From Ophiura sarsii (Eukaryota > Echinodermata > Ophiuroidea > Amphilepidida > Ophiuridae), in contig CM069441.1 of NCBI GenBank assembly GCA_035610835.1, positions 87,741,574 to 87,805,573 on the forward strand: a stretch of 64,000 nucleotides of DNA, given 5' to 3'. Position 1 is the first letter of the stretch. Every line of letters begins with the position of its first letter. The notes under the pieces are model-generated. The model was not told the DNA's origin. It saw only the letters and a program-made list of their open reading frames with translations, and searched no databases. The position numbers were made by a program, and so were the translations under genes. This document shows, piece after piece, positions 12,053-22,675 of the stretch.

Positions 12053-12449
12053 TTAAAGGCATATTATGTGATCTTTTCCAAGTAGCGCCCTCTATCATTG
12101 ATTTTAACTATGAAGGCAGATTTTCTTGCAGATTTGAATTTTTGATCATAAATCATAAAGATCTTCTAAGTTACAGATCGATACGATTCCTAATTACTTC
12201 AAAATCATGGTTTGAAAATAGATTGTACCGAGCGGTACAATCTATTTTTTTCAAATTTTACTCTAAATTCACTCTAAAACTATGATTTTGAGGTTATTAG
12301 GAATCGTATCGCTCTGTAACTTGGAATATATTTATGATTTATATTTATAATTTATGATCAGAAAAGTAAATCTGCAAGAAAATCTGCTTCCAATTGTTTT
12401 TCGAGGATTGAGGGCGTCCCATGGAAAAGATCACATAATATACCTTTGA
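12053..12449. mobile_element. TTAA foldback element, AGGTATATTATG family, unit A only
   Basis: Ends TTAAAGGCATATTATGTGA and CACATAATATACCT followed by TTGA, a mutated TTAA. Unit B reads straight through ATATTAAGTATA near 40189, the empty site. Confidence 0.8.
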
Positions 12450-12963
12450 GTATATACAATTTATAATAGTCGAAGGATCTCTATAATAATTATTTGTTTT
12501 AACTCGTGGAGAACCATTATATTATTAGTGTTTATTTACATTCCTGAGTATATGTATGTACATATTGGATTGCTTTAATTCTATAAAAGTGTGATTGTCT
12601 AAAGTCTAAAAATAATAAGACATGGTTCATTCTATTAGGAGAATGGCAAAATTGATACCATGTATTACATGAGGTATTGAAATTCGCTAATTTTGTGAGG
12701 ACTTTAAATTCTCAAAAATTACATCTGCCACAAAATAAACCATGGTAAAACCTTAAAATCAGAGTCAAATTTTGGAATCCAAAAATTAAATCCTTGTGAA
12801 AACGTTTGCTTTTGGTAATTCACGAATTAAAGTATCCGCAAATTTAAGTGTTTTACAGATAGTGCAATCACATCACTATGATACAGTAAAAGTGGAAATG
12901 TTCGTGCATGTAATTTGTTGTGCTTTGCCCATTTTGAACAATTTTGCTTGTTTTTATTCTCAC

Positions 12964-13991
12964 TTAAAAGGTATATTATGTGATCTTTTCCAGGGGACGC
13001 CCTCAATCCTCGAGAAAAAAATTGGAAGCAGATTTTCTTGCAGATTTACATTTCTGATCATAAATTGCACATACAGGGTGTATAAAAAAAAATAGGACTC
13101 TGTTTCATGAGGGTGTAATTCTTATTATAATCATTGAACCATGACACTAATTTAGTCTCAATGTAAAGCCCAATTAATTATCACGATATTCTGAAAGTAT
13201 GAGATCAATCCGATGAAAAATAAGAAAACTAGTGTGCTTTGTGTAAACCATGTCATACTAGTTTGTACAATGGGAATTCACACAGTAACAGTCGAGTAAC
13301 ATGAAAGTGCTCGATTTGTAACTCAATGAACCATCCACAGTGGGTTCGAGAACTGTTTAACACAACTTTATTTAATTTGCACAGAATATGCATGCATCTG
13401 TTTTGCGGATTTTTTAGTCAGTATTGAGTTGTGCTAGAATTAAATGGATTACCAAACTAAACTTTTCTATTGACTGATAGATTATTTACTATGTTGACAA
13501 TTATTATAACGTATTGAAATGTAAACCATGTTATTTACTGGTCTGTACATGTAGATCCCATTGTACAAACCAGTAAATGACATGGTTTACGCAAAGTACG
13601 CTAGTTTTCTTATTTTGCATCGGATTGATCTTATAATTTCAGGATATCATACTAATTAATTGGGCTTTACATTGAGACTAAATTGGTCATGGTCCAATGA
13701 TTATAATAAGAATTACACCATCATGAAACAGTCCTAATGTTTTTTGATACACCCTGTACATTCCATGTTGCAAGGCGATACGATTCTTAATTACTTCAAA
13801 ATCATGGTTTTAGAGTAATTTTTACTCTAAAAAAACATGATTTTGAGGTTATTAGGACTATCGCTCTGTGACTTGGAATATTATCTATGATTTATGATCA
13901 GAAATGTAAATCTGCCAGAAAATTTGCTTCCAATTTTATTTTTTTAGGATTGAGGGCGTCCCCTGGAAAAGATCGCATAATATACCTTTAA
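12964..13991. mobile_element. TTAA foldback element, AGGTATATTATG family, with nested mariner-like MITE
   Basis: Outer arms are those of the family; the host part is split by the 13074-13756 element. The twin is 41869-42883. Confidence 0.8.
13074..13756. mobile_element. Tc1/mariner-type foldback MITE (CAGGGTG ends, TA target)
   Basis: Ends CAGGGTGTATAAAAAAA and TTTTTTGATACACCCTG with TA on both sides. Removing one TA and the insert restores the host-family phrase CATACATTCC. The arms extend over 60 bp (GGTGTAATTCTTATTATAAT and complement). The twin is 41969-42648. Confidence 0.85.
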
Positions 13992-14097
13992 TAGACCAAC
14001 ATGCAAAAGGAATATATGTGTGTGTTTTTATTTTTGCCCTTGCTGATGTTAGCATGAAAAGCACAAAGATAAATGTAGCGCGGAAATGTCCACTTTA
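13992..14097. mobile_element. Remnant of a CTGTAAAAGTGG foldback element forming the gene 2 3' end
   Basis: On the minus strand this matches the left half of the intact element at 31193-31375 (AGTGGACATTTCCGCGCTAC and on). It supplies the gene 2 stop codon and AATAAA on the minus strand at 14027-14032. Equivalent remnants end genes 3, 4 and 5. Confidence 0.75.
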
Positions 14098-14586
14098 CAA
14101 TATGTGACACACCTTCCAGGCACGGTTTATGACATCACCATTAACCAATACGCTGACATACCGGTCATAGAGAGTCAGATCGTCAATACCCAAAGATTTT
14201 AAATCAAAAGATCTATCAGGAGGGCTTGGAATAAACCTCCAACTTATGCTGTCTGTTTTCAAATCCAGTTCCATCGGTGGGATGGCTTGCAAGGTGGTTT
14301 TACCGGTGCAATGATAGATTCCGATTTCTCCAGTCTCGTTGAATGCTTTGTAGCAGAAGCCAAAGATGCCTTCGAGGTCCAAATGATGGTGAAACCCTAA
14401 TCCTGTTTGGTGGAAAGATGGAATGATAATCATGATATTAAACTTATTTTCTTCAAAAATATGAAACCAATCACAAATAACAGGGTAATTCACTATCCAT
14501 GATTGATTTTATTCACAGAAATTCAGCATTATGAAATTGATTAATTTAAGGCTATTCTCATTTGTTTAACTATGTATAGAGACTCA

Positions 14587-15092
14587 GGGCCGTATTCTCG
14601 TACGTAGTTTAACACGGTTTTAAGCTAAACATGCGTCTAACTTTGACTTTAGACACAGCTAAACGCAATTCTCGTACATTTGTTTTACTTAAACACGCGT
14701 CTAACTTGCCGAAATGTGTCTAACTTTAAACATGGGTACGGGGGTATAGTTTAATGCATGTTTATCTAAACTCGCGCACCAACTGTATGCCTTGAATGAT
14801 CACTCAACCGTGCCCAGTGCAAGCTGGCGCGCGGATCGTGTAGTCTTTAAAAGTACCGTGTATTTAAGGCATTCGGTCGATATCTATTGTAACCAATTAG
14901 GGCCACAATGAATTAAATACCTGTATACAATCAACGCAACGCAGGACCACTCTGGGAACGAGATTTGCAGAGTTTAAAATCGTGTTTTTGTTAGACACGT
15001 CGTTTAAAGGATAAACTCACGTTTAAGTTAGACACGTGTTTAGTTAAACACGGTTTTAAGCTAAAACTGTGTTTAGTACGAGAATACGGCCC
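14587..15092. mobile_element. 506-bp foldback element (GGGCCGTATTCTCGTAC ends), 3-bp TSD TCA
   Basis: The ends are perfect complements over GGGCCGTATTCTCGTAC, flanked by TCA at 14584-14586 and 15093-15095. Inner arms repeat AAACACGGTTTTAAGCTAAA. It lies in the last intron of gene 2. The 3-bp target would fit a PIF/Harbinger-like mechanism. The twin in gene 4 (43480-46010) is split by the Penelope-like element. Confidence 0.8.
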
Positions 15093-15639
15093 TCAATGTT
15101 TTACTTGATCATATAACTTTGTGTTTCTGTTTCGCTCCAAACCAAGCCTCTTTCTGTACTGAAATCCCTTGACAGGTGTTGACAATTGAACAAATTCTTT
15201 CATGAGTCATACATGGTGGTTCAAAATAAGTTAAGCTATTTTCACATAATTTACTAATAATGTTTTAGAAATTTCTTTAGGTTTGATAAAAGCAGCGGTT
15301 ATTGAGTATCACTGGGAAAATAAACTAAGATCTAGAATATCTTCTTTTTTTACTTGTCCGGCCATGGATGCCTGCAAAAGTCATATCTGCCAATATAATT
15401 GATTTTTGAATTTTTAAAACCCCTTTGTAAAAGCTACTGTGATCAAACCAATGTATCCAATGTTATCTTTAACATTCCATACTTTCATGAACAAAATAAT
15501 TTTGGTCTTAAAATTCTTATTCAGTAATACTGAATAGCCACTAGAAATAGCCAAATAAATCTACTAAACTATATCAGTAAGTAAATTGAAATGTTTGCCA
15601 AACTTTTTTTGACCACCCTGTAACGTGTTAAGAAATAAT

Positions 15640-16087
15640 TGAAAAGGATGTGTTAAGAAGTGAGAATTGGTAATTTGAGTTGGTATGGTTTTTCTGGGGT
15701 AAAAATAAAGACTACTGTTTAAACATATTATATAATTCTATTAGTAAAACGAGAAAAAAAAATAAAATTTGGATACCATAACCCCCTAGACCAGGTTTTT
15801 AACTGGGTTATCTCATTTTTTGAAAGAAAAACACCATTAAAATCGCCGGGGACCAAAGTAATTGAATGGCATGAACACTAATTGAAAAGGATGTGTAAAG
15901 AAGTGAGAATTGGTCATTTGAGTTGGTATGGGTTTTCTGGGGTAAAAATAAAGACTACTGTTTAATGCATATTACAATTCTATTAATAAAATGAGAAAAA
16001 TAAATACATACAATAAATCTCATTTTTTGTGAAGGAAAAACACCATTAAAATCGCCGGGGACCAAATTAATTGAATGGTATTAACAC
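15640..16087. repeat. Two-copy ~240-bp tandem repeat in the last intron of gene 2
   Basis: ATTGAAAAGGATGTGT through GCCGGGGACCAAA occurs at about 15640-15879 and again at 15880-16087. Gene 4 has the same pair at about 46551-46999. TA at 15859-15860 is the empty site of the element found at 60938-61120 in gene 5. Confidence 0.75.
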
Positions 16088-16758
16088 TAGGTTGGTCCGT
16101 TTCATGTTTATAAACATTTAAAAAATATTTTTAGAGAGACTACAATACAATCAAGATTGTCGTTACTTACGGTATTTGATATATTGTTCTCCAATTGGTT
16201 TGGTTTCCAAAATATCTGTACATGGTTCGTTGTTGTCCATGATACTATTACCATTTGAGATGTATGTTAGAGACCAGGAGTTCTCATTTTGACCTTCAAC
16301 CTTAAGGGTTGCCTCAACTTCACCCCAACTCCAGAAAGTAATGCACCCTGGAACAAATCATAGTAATTATAAGTGTTATATTTTATTAAGCCAAGAAAAA
16401 TAGAGGGACTGTCTCACATAGCCGTGTGCATATAATTGCATGTGGAGTCACATACTTTTGCCGAATAACCCTAATGCAATGAGCCCATGCAATCTTATTT
16501 TATTTTTTTTAGTTATCAGAAAATAATTGGGGAAAAAACACACAAAACGATTTCTGCGCTAGCCGCTATATATTTTTTTAAAAGGCAACAAATAAAAAGC
16601 GTATAGCGTAGCTATTTTCCCAAATGTAGGTGAGTCGGCCTCTTTTTGTCTTATGATTTGAAATGGGTCAATCCTCGCATCTGCTATTTAGTTGCACAAA
16701 CTGCTATTTTGTAATAAAACAGTCAACGATTGTCTTTAATATATGGGCATGCATAAAC

Positions 16759-17152
16759 CAGGCTTTCCCAACTGGTGGCGCGAGTGGCGCATCAAGGCAT
16801 CCTAAAAAGTGACGCGAGAGTGGTTAAAATAAAAAATAAAAAAGTCATATCATGATATAGCCATATTTCATAGGCCTACTAAAATCAACCCCCGACCGTC
16901 CGCGAGAAAAACTTGCCCCTCCACCACACCGAGCCCGGTCTCCTCTGAAAAATAACTTGAATTGTAAATTCTAAAAAAAATAACACCAACGAGAGGCGAT
17001 TAAAGTCAGTTAAAAACCCCAAAACCCAGGAGCTTCAGAGGGCGCTGTCCCCTGAACCACCACCGGGGCTTCGTCCCTGGACCCCAAGTGGAGCTTCAAC
17101 AAGTTGGTTACTAAAATGTGGCGCATCAATAAATCTAGTTATGAAACGCCTG
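16759..17152. mobile_element. hAT-like MITE with perfect 8-bp TSD
   Basis: Ends CAGGC and GCCTG, subterminal CCCAACTGGTGGCGCG, and GCATAAAC on both sides (16751-16758, 17153-17160). The twin is 47670-48064. Confidence 0.9.
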
Positions 17153-17518
17153 GCATAAACAGATACATCAAAGTTGTAATGTCTCAATGTAAAAAGTATG
17201 GCTATATAATTATGATATCATGAAAATCATACTTTTAAAATTATTTTTCAAAAAAATTCAAAAATCTTGTAAAGAATCTCATATTCCCACCTTAGGTGCG
17301 TTGAGTAGATTAATCATGCTATAAGGATGGCTACATTAATAAATAAAAAACATCAACTTTTTGCCAAGAAATCCACAAACATGGTTGCAGAAATGCAGAA
17401 ATTTAGAAATCCAAAACAATTCAAAAGGTAAGGTAAAGTGTCATGCCGAGCTAAGCTCGCGCACGGAGTGCCCATCTCTCTTTCGTTGGCGTTTGGGCCA
17501 AACTCCTTGTAATTAATT

Positions 17519-17764
17519 ATTGCTGTGGGTGGGTGGGGGGGGGGGGGGGGGGGGGGGGTTCGCCACTCCTTCCGCATAACGAGTCAATTCTATCTTCCCA
17601 ACATTATTAAATGCCGGTACCCATTATTAGTACACCTGGGCGAAGAGAGGCAACAAGCGGTAAATTGCCTTGCCCAAGGACACAACATGCTGGCCACAAC
17701 TGGACTCGAACCCACAACCTTTGACTTGGGGGCGAGAACTTATCCACTGGACCATGCGTGCCCG
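17519..17764 (-). mobile_element. tRNA-derived SINE with conserved central block and poly-C tail
   Basis: Minus strand: a tRNA-like head from 17764 (GTCCAGTGGATAAG, GGTTCGAGTCC), then TGTGTCCTTGGGCAAGGCAA and CTCTCTTCGCCCAGGTGTA, a central region I associate with SINEs of marine invertebrates, then a C run (G on plus, 17535-17558). The twin at 48430-48674 has only 7 G. It lies in an intron of gene 2. Confidence 0.8.
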
Positions 17765-18137
17765 TTAAAACAATTTGAGATTAAAAATCCTTTTTGATTT
17801 AATCGAAACAATTGACACAAACCTACCTGACTGTGGCATAGTGCAGCTATAGGGATAATCATCCATATCATTGGTTGTGCTTGTCACTGTTGTAGTGGGA
17901 GTGTCATTATCTGAAACTGGACTATCATTGGCTGTGCTTGCCACTGTTGTAGTAGGAGTGTCATTATCTGAAACTGGACTACATTGAGCTATAGTATCTT
18001 CAGGTGGATCCTTTAAAAGAGATAAATACTATCTTTATTTAGATATTAACAAATGTATCCAATACATACTTTTCCAATTCATTTACAACAGTAGGTTTGA
18101 CATGTGAATTTTGACATGTGAATTTAGAAAGATATAG

Positions 18138-18536
18138 TTAAAGGTGTATGTTCCGATCACTTTTTTTGGCTATGATTTTTTTTCTTCACATCATGATGTT
18201 TTTATATCAGAAGAATCCCCATATTTTTCTCATTATGTCTGTAAAATCTTAGGGCCCAGAAATGTTCCATTTAGAAATTATAGGCTAAAAGGTGGTGCAT
18301 TACTGCCAAAAGGTGGTTAATAACCGCCAAAAGGTGGTTAATAACCACCAGCCAATTTGTGTACTACTCAATGAGCAAAATGTGTGTGACTTTGCTTCTA
18401 AAATTAGAATCATTGGAGATAATGCAACTCAAACTTTGGAATGGACAATTTTAAGGAGACCTTTCATGTAAAATAGGGGAAAACCCAGTTGAAAATTGGG
18501 CCAGCAATCAGAACATCTACCTTTAATCTAAAAGGG
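18138..18536. mobile_element. TTAA-ended element, family AGGT..ATG..CCGATCAC, copy 1
   Basis: Starts TTAAAGGTGTATGTTCCGAT and ends GAACATCTACCTTTAA. Twin 48958-49346. A GGTGGTTAATAACCNCC motif is repeated inside. Intron of gene 2. Confidence 0.65.
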
Positions 18537-18901
18537 CAGGGCTATCTATAACCCCAAATTTAGGCACCTAAAATCCATCTGATAGGACCTCTGAAGCTTC
18601 CATGAATTTCAAGGTTTTATGGACTCTTACCAAATTTTCAATAGAACGTATGGAACTTTGAAATTGGTTTATTGGGCTGCCTATAGATATAGAGCTATAG
18701 TTTGAAAACACCTTTGTTGTTTTGAGGGGGTTTTCCGGAGTAATTCTGTTATACCCTCCACAGGGTATTCATAGTGCATGATTTTTAAGAACGACGCATA
18801 CTAACCGATGTTGGTGTGAAGGGTATAACAGAGTTATGCCGTTTTTCCTCAACATTTATTTTTGTATTTATCCATTAAAAAGGAGAAGTGTAACATGGGA
18901 C

Positions 18902-19265
18902 TTAAAGGTAGATGACCCGATCACATTCCGATTTTCAACTTGAAGTTTTCTATTCTACATGAAAGGTCATCCTTAAAAAAGTCGTGTTCCAAAGTTTGAG
19001 TTGCATAGCTCTAATGGTTCTTATTTTAGACGCACAAGATGCTGTGAACTGTACCCATTGAGTAGTACACAAACTATATCGGTGGTTACCACCATTCGCG
19101 GTAATTCGACGTTATTTCATCGATTTCTCCGTAATTATACCGATTTAGGCCGTCAAATTTCAGTATGATGATGAGAAAAATACGAGCTTTCATATGATAT
19201 GAAAATCTCCGTATGTTTGAAATAATTCTGTGTTACGAAAATGTGATCGGGTCATCTACCTTTAA
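18902..19265. mobile_element. TTAA-ended element, family AGGT..ATG..CCGATCAC, copy 2
   Basis: Perfect ends TTAAAGGTAGATGACCCGAT and ATCGGGTCATCTACCTTTAA. Twin 49722-50082. Intron of gene 2. Confidence 0.8.
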
Positions 19266-20940
19266 ATAAAAAGAAAACATTATGCCGCGTAAAAAACACC
19301 CGGTTCTACAGACAAACAGAAATAGACCGTATCAATCATCATACACTTTTGTACAGTTAAAATTATAAAAAATGCTTGAAAATCTCCAAAATGTCTTTTA
19401 ATGTGAATAGAAATTACATTTTTCCCACAAAGTTATTCTTAATGCATATTTGCACATCTTATCCTGAAAAAAAAATCTCTTCTTTTTTGCTCATTTTGTT
19501 TTCCAGAGCATGATTGATATGGTTCATATGTCACATCAACTCAATGATAACGAAACAATTCATATGTAAACAAACCGTATACCACAATCTGCATTTTTAC
19601 AATTTTAGCTAATTACCTTTGATATCACTCTGTAGTAACTGAACTGATCACTGGTCATCAGATGACACGGGAACATGCCCCTACTGGCATCATTCAGTTG
19701 ACACTCTGCCGTCCGTCGAGTCGCCATAGTTAAACGACAAACATTCCGGGTTGATGGCACATAACATCGCGCAACGGACGATGCCTCGTACATCTGTTAT
19801 GCTCTTTATCTGATGGCCCACCAATTGCTTGTCTTTGTAGAGTTCCATTCTGGTAGAACGCATCGCTGATGATATCGGTGGGCAGTGGTTATGGGTATAT
19901 CTTATGGAGATTAGCAGACACGTAATAAGCAGAAGAAGAGAACAGCATCCTGACTGATGGGAAATAACCTGGTTTATAAATGACAACATTTTCAATAGCA
20001 CACCTTGAAAATTAACTAGGTGAAAACTTGTAACGGTAAAATTGGTATCACCTCCATCCAATGATACCATTAAACACGTCTTGTTGAGTCCATTCCAAGA
20101 TTTAAAATGGAGTGAAAAAAAGAAGGTCGAGTCGAGGGCAAGAGTGTTTAATATACCACGACAATCAATATAGGCTATACTCTCCACCATAAAATCTGTA
20201 CACATGTAATTTGATTGAAGTTGTGCATTGATGATAATACTGGTAACTTATATATGATAGTATGTGGAGAAATTAGCCAGCATAGCTGGATTATATATCT
20301 TATATCTGAATAAGGATTGATTGTGAAGGAATCCCTTTTTAAGAGCAGTATATAAATATTTTGAAAAAGCATGTAATCTATACCAAATATCGGATTTATT
20401 TTGCGATGCCAATATTTTAGATAAGGAGCATCCTATATTCTATTCTTTTTAATGGATATATTCACTCCACCAAAAGAACCATTTAGAATCATCTCAAACA
20501 GATAATTGAGATGAAAACAGCTAGTACGTTTTAATTAGGTATTTTGACCATTAAGATGTCGCCACTAAATTGTCTAAAAAAATATTCACCATGGCGACGA
20601 TCAAAATTAAGTAAGAAAAATACAGAGGGCAATCCAATTTGTGAAAGGACAAGATGACCAAATGACCATAGAAGACTATTACCTTATTTACTTTAAATGA
20701 GAACGATCGTTATATTAATCACATTTATATTTTCACTGTATGGAACTTGCATACATATCACTCAACTGTCACCATATTGGGAGGTGGGTTTGGGGTGGAC
20801 AACATGTATCATCCCCCCCCCCCCCCCCCCCCCAACTCAACACAAAAGTTGGTAACCATGCGTGTTCTAAATATCACGGAAAAGGGTCGACTACTAAAAA
20901 AAGTGTCATCGCAGACCACGAAATCATGAATCTTTATATA

Positions 20941-21456
20941 AACACTTCAAAAGAAGTAAGTTCCCCTTTAGGGGTTCCCTTATATTTCCAAAACAATACA
21001 TTGGAATGAAATGGGGTTTGCAGTCAAATGATTATGTGCTTCATACCAATACTTGACCAAAATTTCAAATCAACAGGTTCTGTCATGCTCGAGTGAGCAC
21101 GTATTGAATGACGGAATGTCCCATTTCAAAAGTTGCTAAAATTCTGGTACAACAAGAGTTGGACTTCCATATCGAGTAGATGTAGCGCGCCTCATGAGAA
21201 ATCGATGTCGTCAATTGATACACAAACGTGGTGGATACACACACTACTAAACATTATTTTAACAACTTTTGAAATGGAACATTCCGTCATTCAATACAAG
21301 CTCACTCAAGCATGACAGAACCTGTTGATTTGAAATTTTGGTCAAGTATTGGTATGAACCTCATAACAATTTGACAGAAAACCCATTTCAACCCAATGTA
21401 TATTTATGAAAATATAAGGGAACCCCTAAAGGGGAACTTACTTCTTTTGAAGTGTT
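20941..21456. mobile_element. 516-bp TA-flanked palindromic element, absent from unit B
   Basis: Ends AACACTTCAAAAGAAGTAAG and its complement; inner arms include TTCCCCTTTAGGGGTTCCCT. TA lies at 20939-20940 and 21457-21458. Unit B has CTTTATATATATGAATCAG at about 51747-51765, exactly the sequence with one TA. Confidence 0.9.
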
Positions 21457-21592
21457 TATATGAATCAGTCTCTGCGAAATTTTAAAAAGGGGTGTTTTAC
21501 GAAATCCCCCGAAAATGTACATGTTTTGTAATCCTCGCAAATGACACCCCGTGCAATGCAAAGGGCAAAAGGGCTTTAATTGATCAGAATAT

Positions 21593-21957
21593 GTTGAAGG
21601 GACACAATGTCATGTTGATTTTTTAAAATTTTAATTAGTTTACTTCAGAATTCAAGATGAACATTAAAAATTGCCATTACTGTTGTTTCTACTAAAAAAA
21701 ACCCACCAAAACTTGATGAAAACAATGTTTTAAATATGTTGGAATACCACCCTTAACCATGTAAAATGCTGGTTGCGGCTCTACCAGCATTTTTGAATCG
21801 ACATTTTGTTGTACAAAGAGGGCTTATTTTTCTTAATCCTTATAGGAGTAAGTTCATACATGTAATAAAATTGTAAAAATATAAAAATCCCAGTTTTTAT
21901 CATACATTTTTGTAATTGAGGGCGCTGCCTCCACCACATCTCTTAATGCCCTTTAAC
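21593..21957 (-). mobile_element. Family F element (AGGGGCATGAAGAGAT type), uninterrupted copy
   Basis: On the minus strand it begins near TTAAAGGGCATTAAGAGATG and ends near GACATTGTGTCCCTTCAA. It is the uninterrupted reference that shows the empty sites for the nests at 26153-27681 and 32599-33286. Unit B has a partly deleted copy near 51893-52197. Confidence 0.7.
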
Positions 21958-22315
21958 AGCTCAAACCCACCATTTAGGGTACACCAGTTAATAACACGTA
22001 GGACCATAAACGCCTGGTAATGTTGGAAGCAACATGTAATTATCTATTTTATGTATGCAAAAAGCATCGTTGAAAAGGGGTGTTTCAAATTCTAGTAATT
22101 GAAAACCACACAAAAAAGGGGTTATTTTTTACCCTAATTTTGCACACTAAAAAAATCAAAAATTGATGAAAAATCCTTGCTAAGGGACCAGTGCTTTGAA
22201 AAAATGAAGAACATGTATGGTTACCAACTTTTGTGTTAAATTAAGCATGCATGACAAGAGATTTTTCAGACTCCCTAAACATGTTTTTCTCAGTTGAAGC
22301 CAAAATGAGGATTTC

Positions 22316-22675
22316 GTGTGTCATATGTTCCGATCACTTTTTGGGGTATGATTTTTTTCACATCAAGATATTTTCATATCAGAAGAATCCCCATATTCTT
22401 CTCATTATATCTGTAAAATCTTAGGGGCCAGAAATGTTCCATTAAGAAATTATAGGCTAAAATGTGGTGAATTACTGCCAAAGGTGGTTAAATCACCAGC
22501 CAGTTTGTGTACTACTCAATGGGCAAATTTATTGTGCCCTTGTGCTTCTAAAATAAGAACCATTGGAGGTATGCAACTCAAACTGTGGAATGTGACAATT
22601 TTAAGGATGACCTTTCATGTAAAATAGAAAACATCAAGTTGAAAATCTGGCCAGCAATCAGAAATCTACCTTTAA
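22316..22675. mobile_element. TTAA-ended element, AGGT..ATG..CCGATCAC family, left end trimmed
   Basis: Unit B (52560-52924) keeps the left end TTAAAGGTATATGTTCCGAT; here the first bases are missing. The right end is AAATCTACCTTTAA. Confidence 0.65.

Larger units (their letters stand above)
5512..14094. other. Intergenic, upstream of gene 1 and downstream of gene 2
   Basis: No host gene is supported. It holds foldback elements (5813-6194, 6280-7234, 7610-8221, 10862-11412, 12053-12449, 12964-13991), a two-copy 26-bp repeat with GATTCCCGCGTATCTGG near 9717-9765, a C run near 9537-9549, and otherwise AT-rich sequence. The stretch 9037-11257 has no counterpart in unit B. Confidence 0.65.
14095..19989 (-). 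pseudogene. Gene 2: PAN/Apple-domain paralogue with a frameshift
   Basis: Exons: 19617-19989 (signal peptide and PAN fused), 17827-18010 (Thr-rich linker), 16171-16347 and 14095-14402 (C-terminal domain, stop at 14095). Apart from one lesion, phases and splice sites match gene 4, and the repaired length would be about 345 residues. The lesion is a 4-bp direct duplication (CGTC type) near 19709-19716. After FNYGDST the frame shifts and reaches a stop within about eight codons, inside the PAN domain. Gene 4 lacks these 4 bp and reads on as FNYGDSTAECQLND. The linker exon also carries an in-frame 57-bp duplication (DNDTPTTTV occurs twice) that gene 4 lacks. The open frame extends upstream of 19989 to 20205, but I prefer ATG 19989 because it aligns with genes 1 and 3 and puts the hydrophobic core at the N terminus. 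It may be a null allele, a recent pseudogene or a sequencing error. Confidence 0.75.

Noticed and set aside
14403..14493. Continuation of the terminal coding exon upstream to an ATG at 14493
   Set aside because: A clear AAACAG acceptor at 14403-14408 joins in phase with the previous exon; upstream codons are intron sequence.
19990..20205. Upstream extension of the gene 2 (and gene 4) N terminus
   Set aside because: It would move the hydrophobic signal sequence inside the protein, and genes 1 and 3 do not share this open extension.
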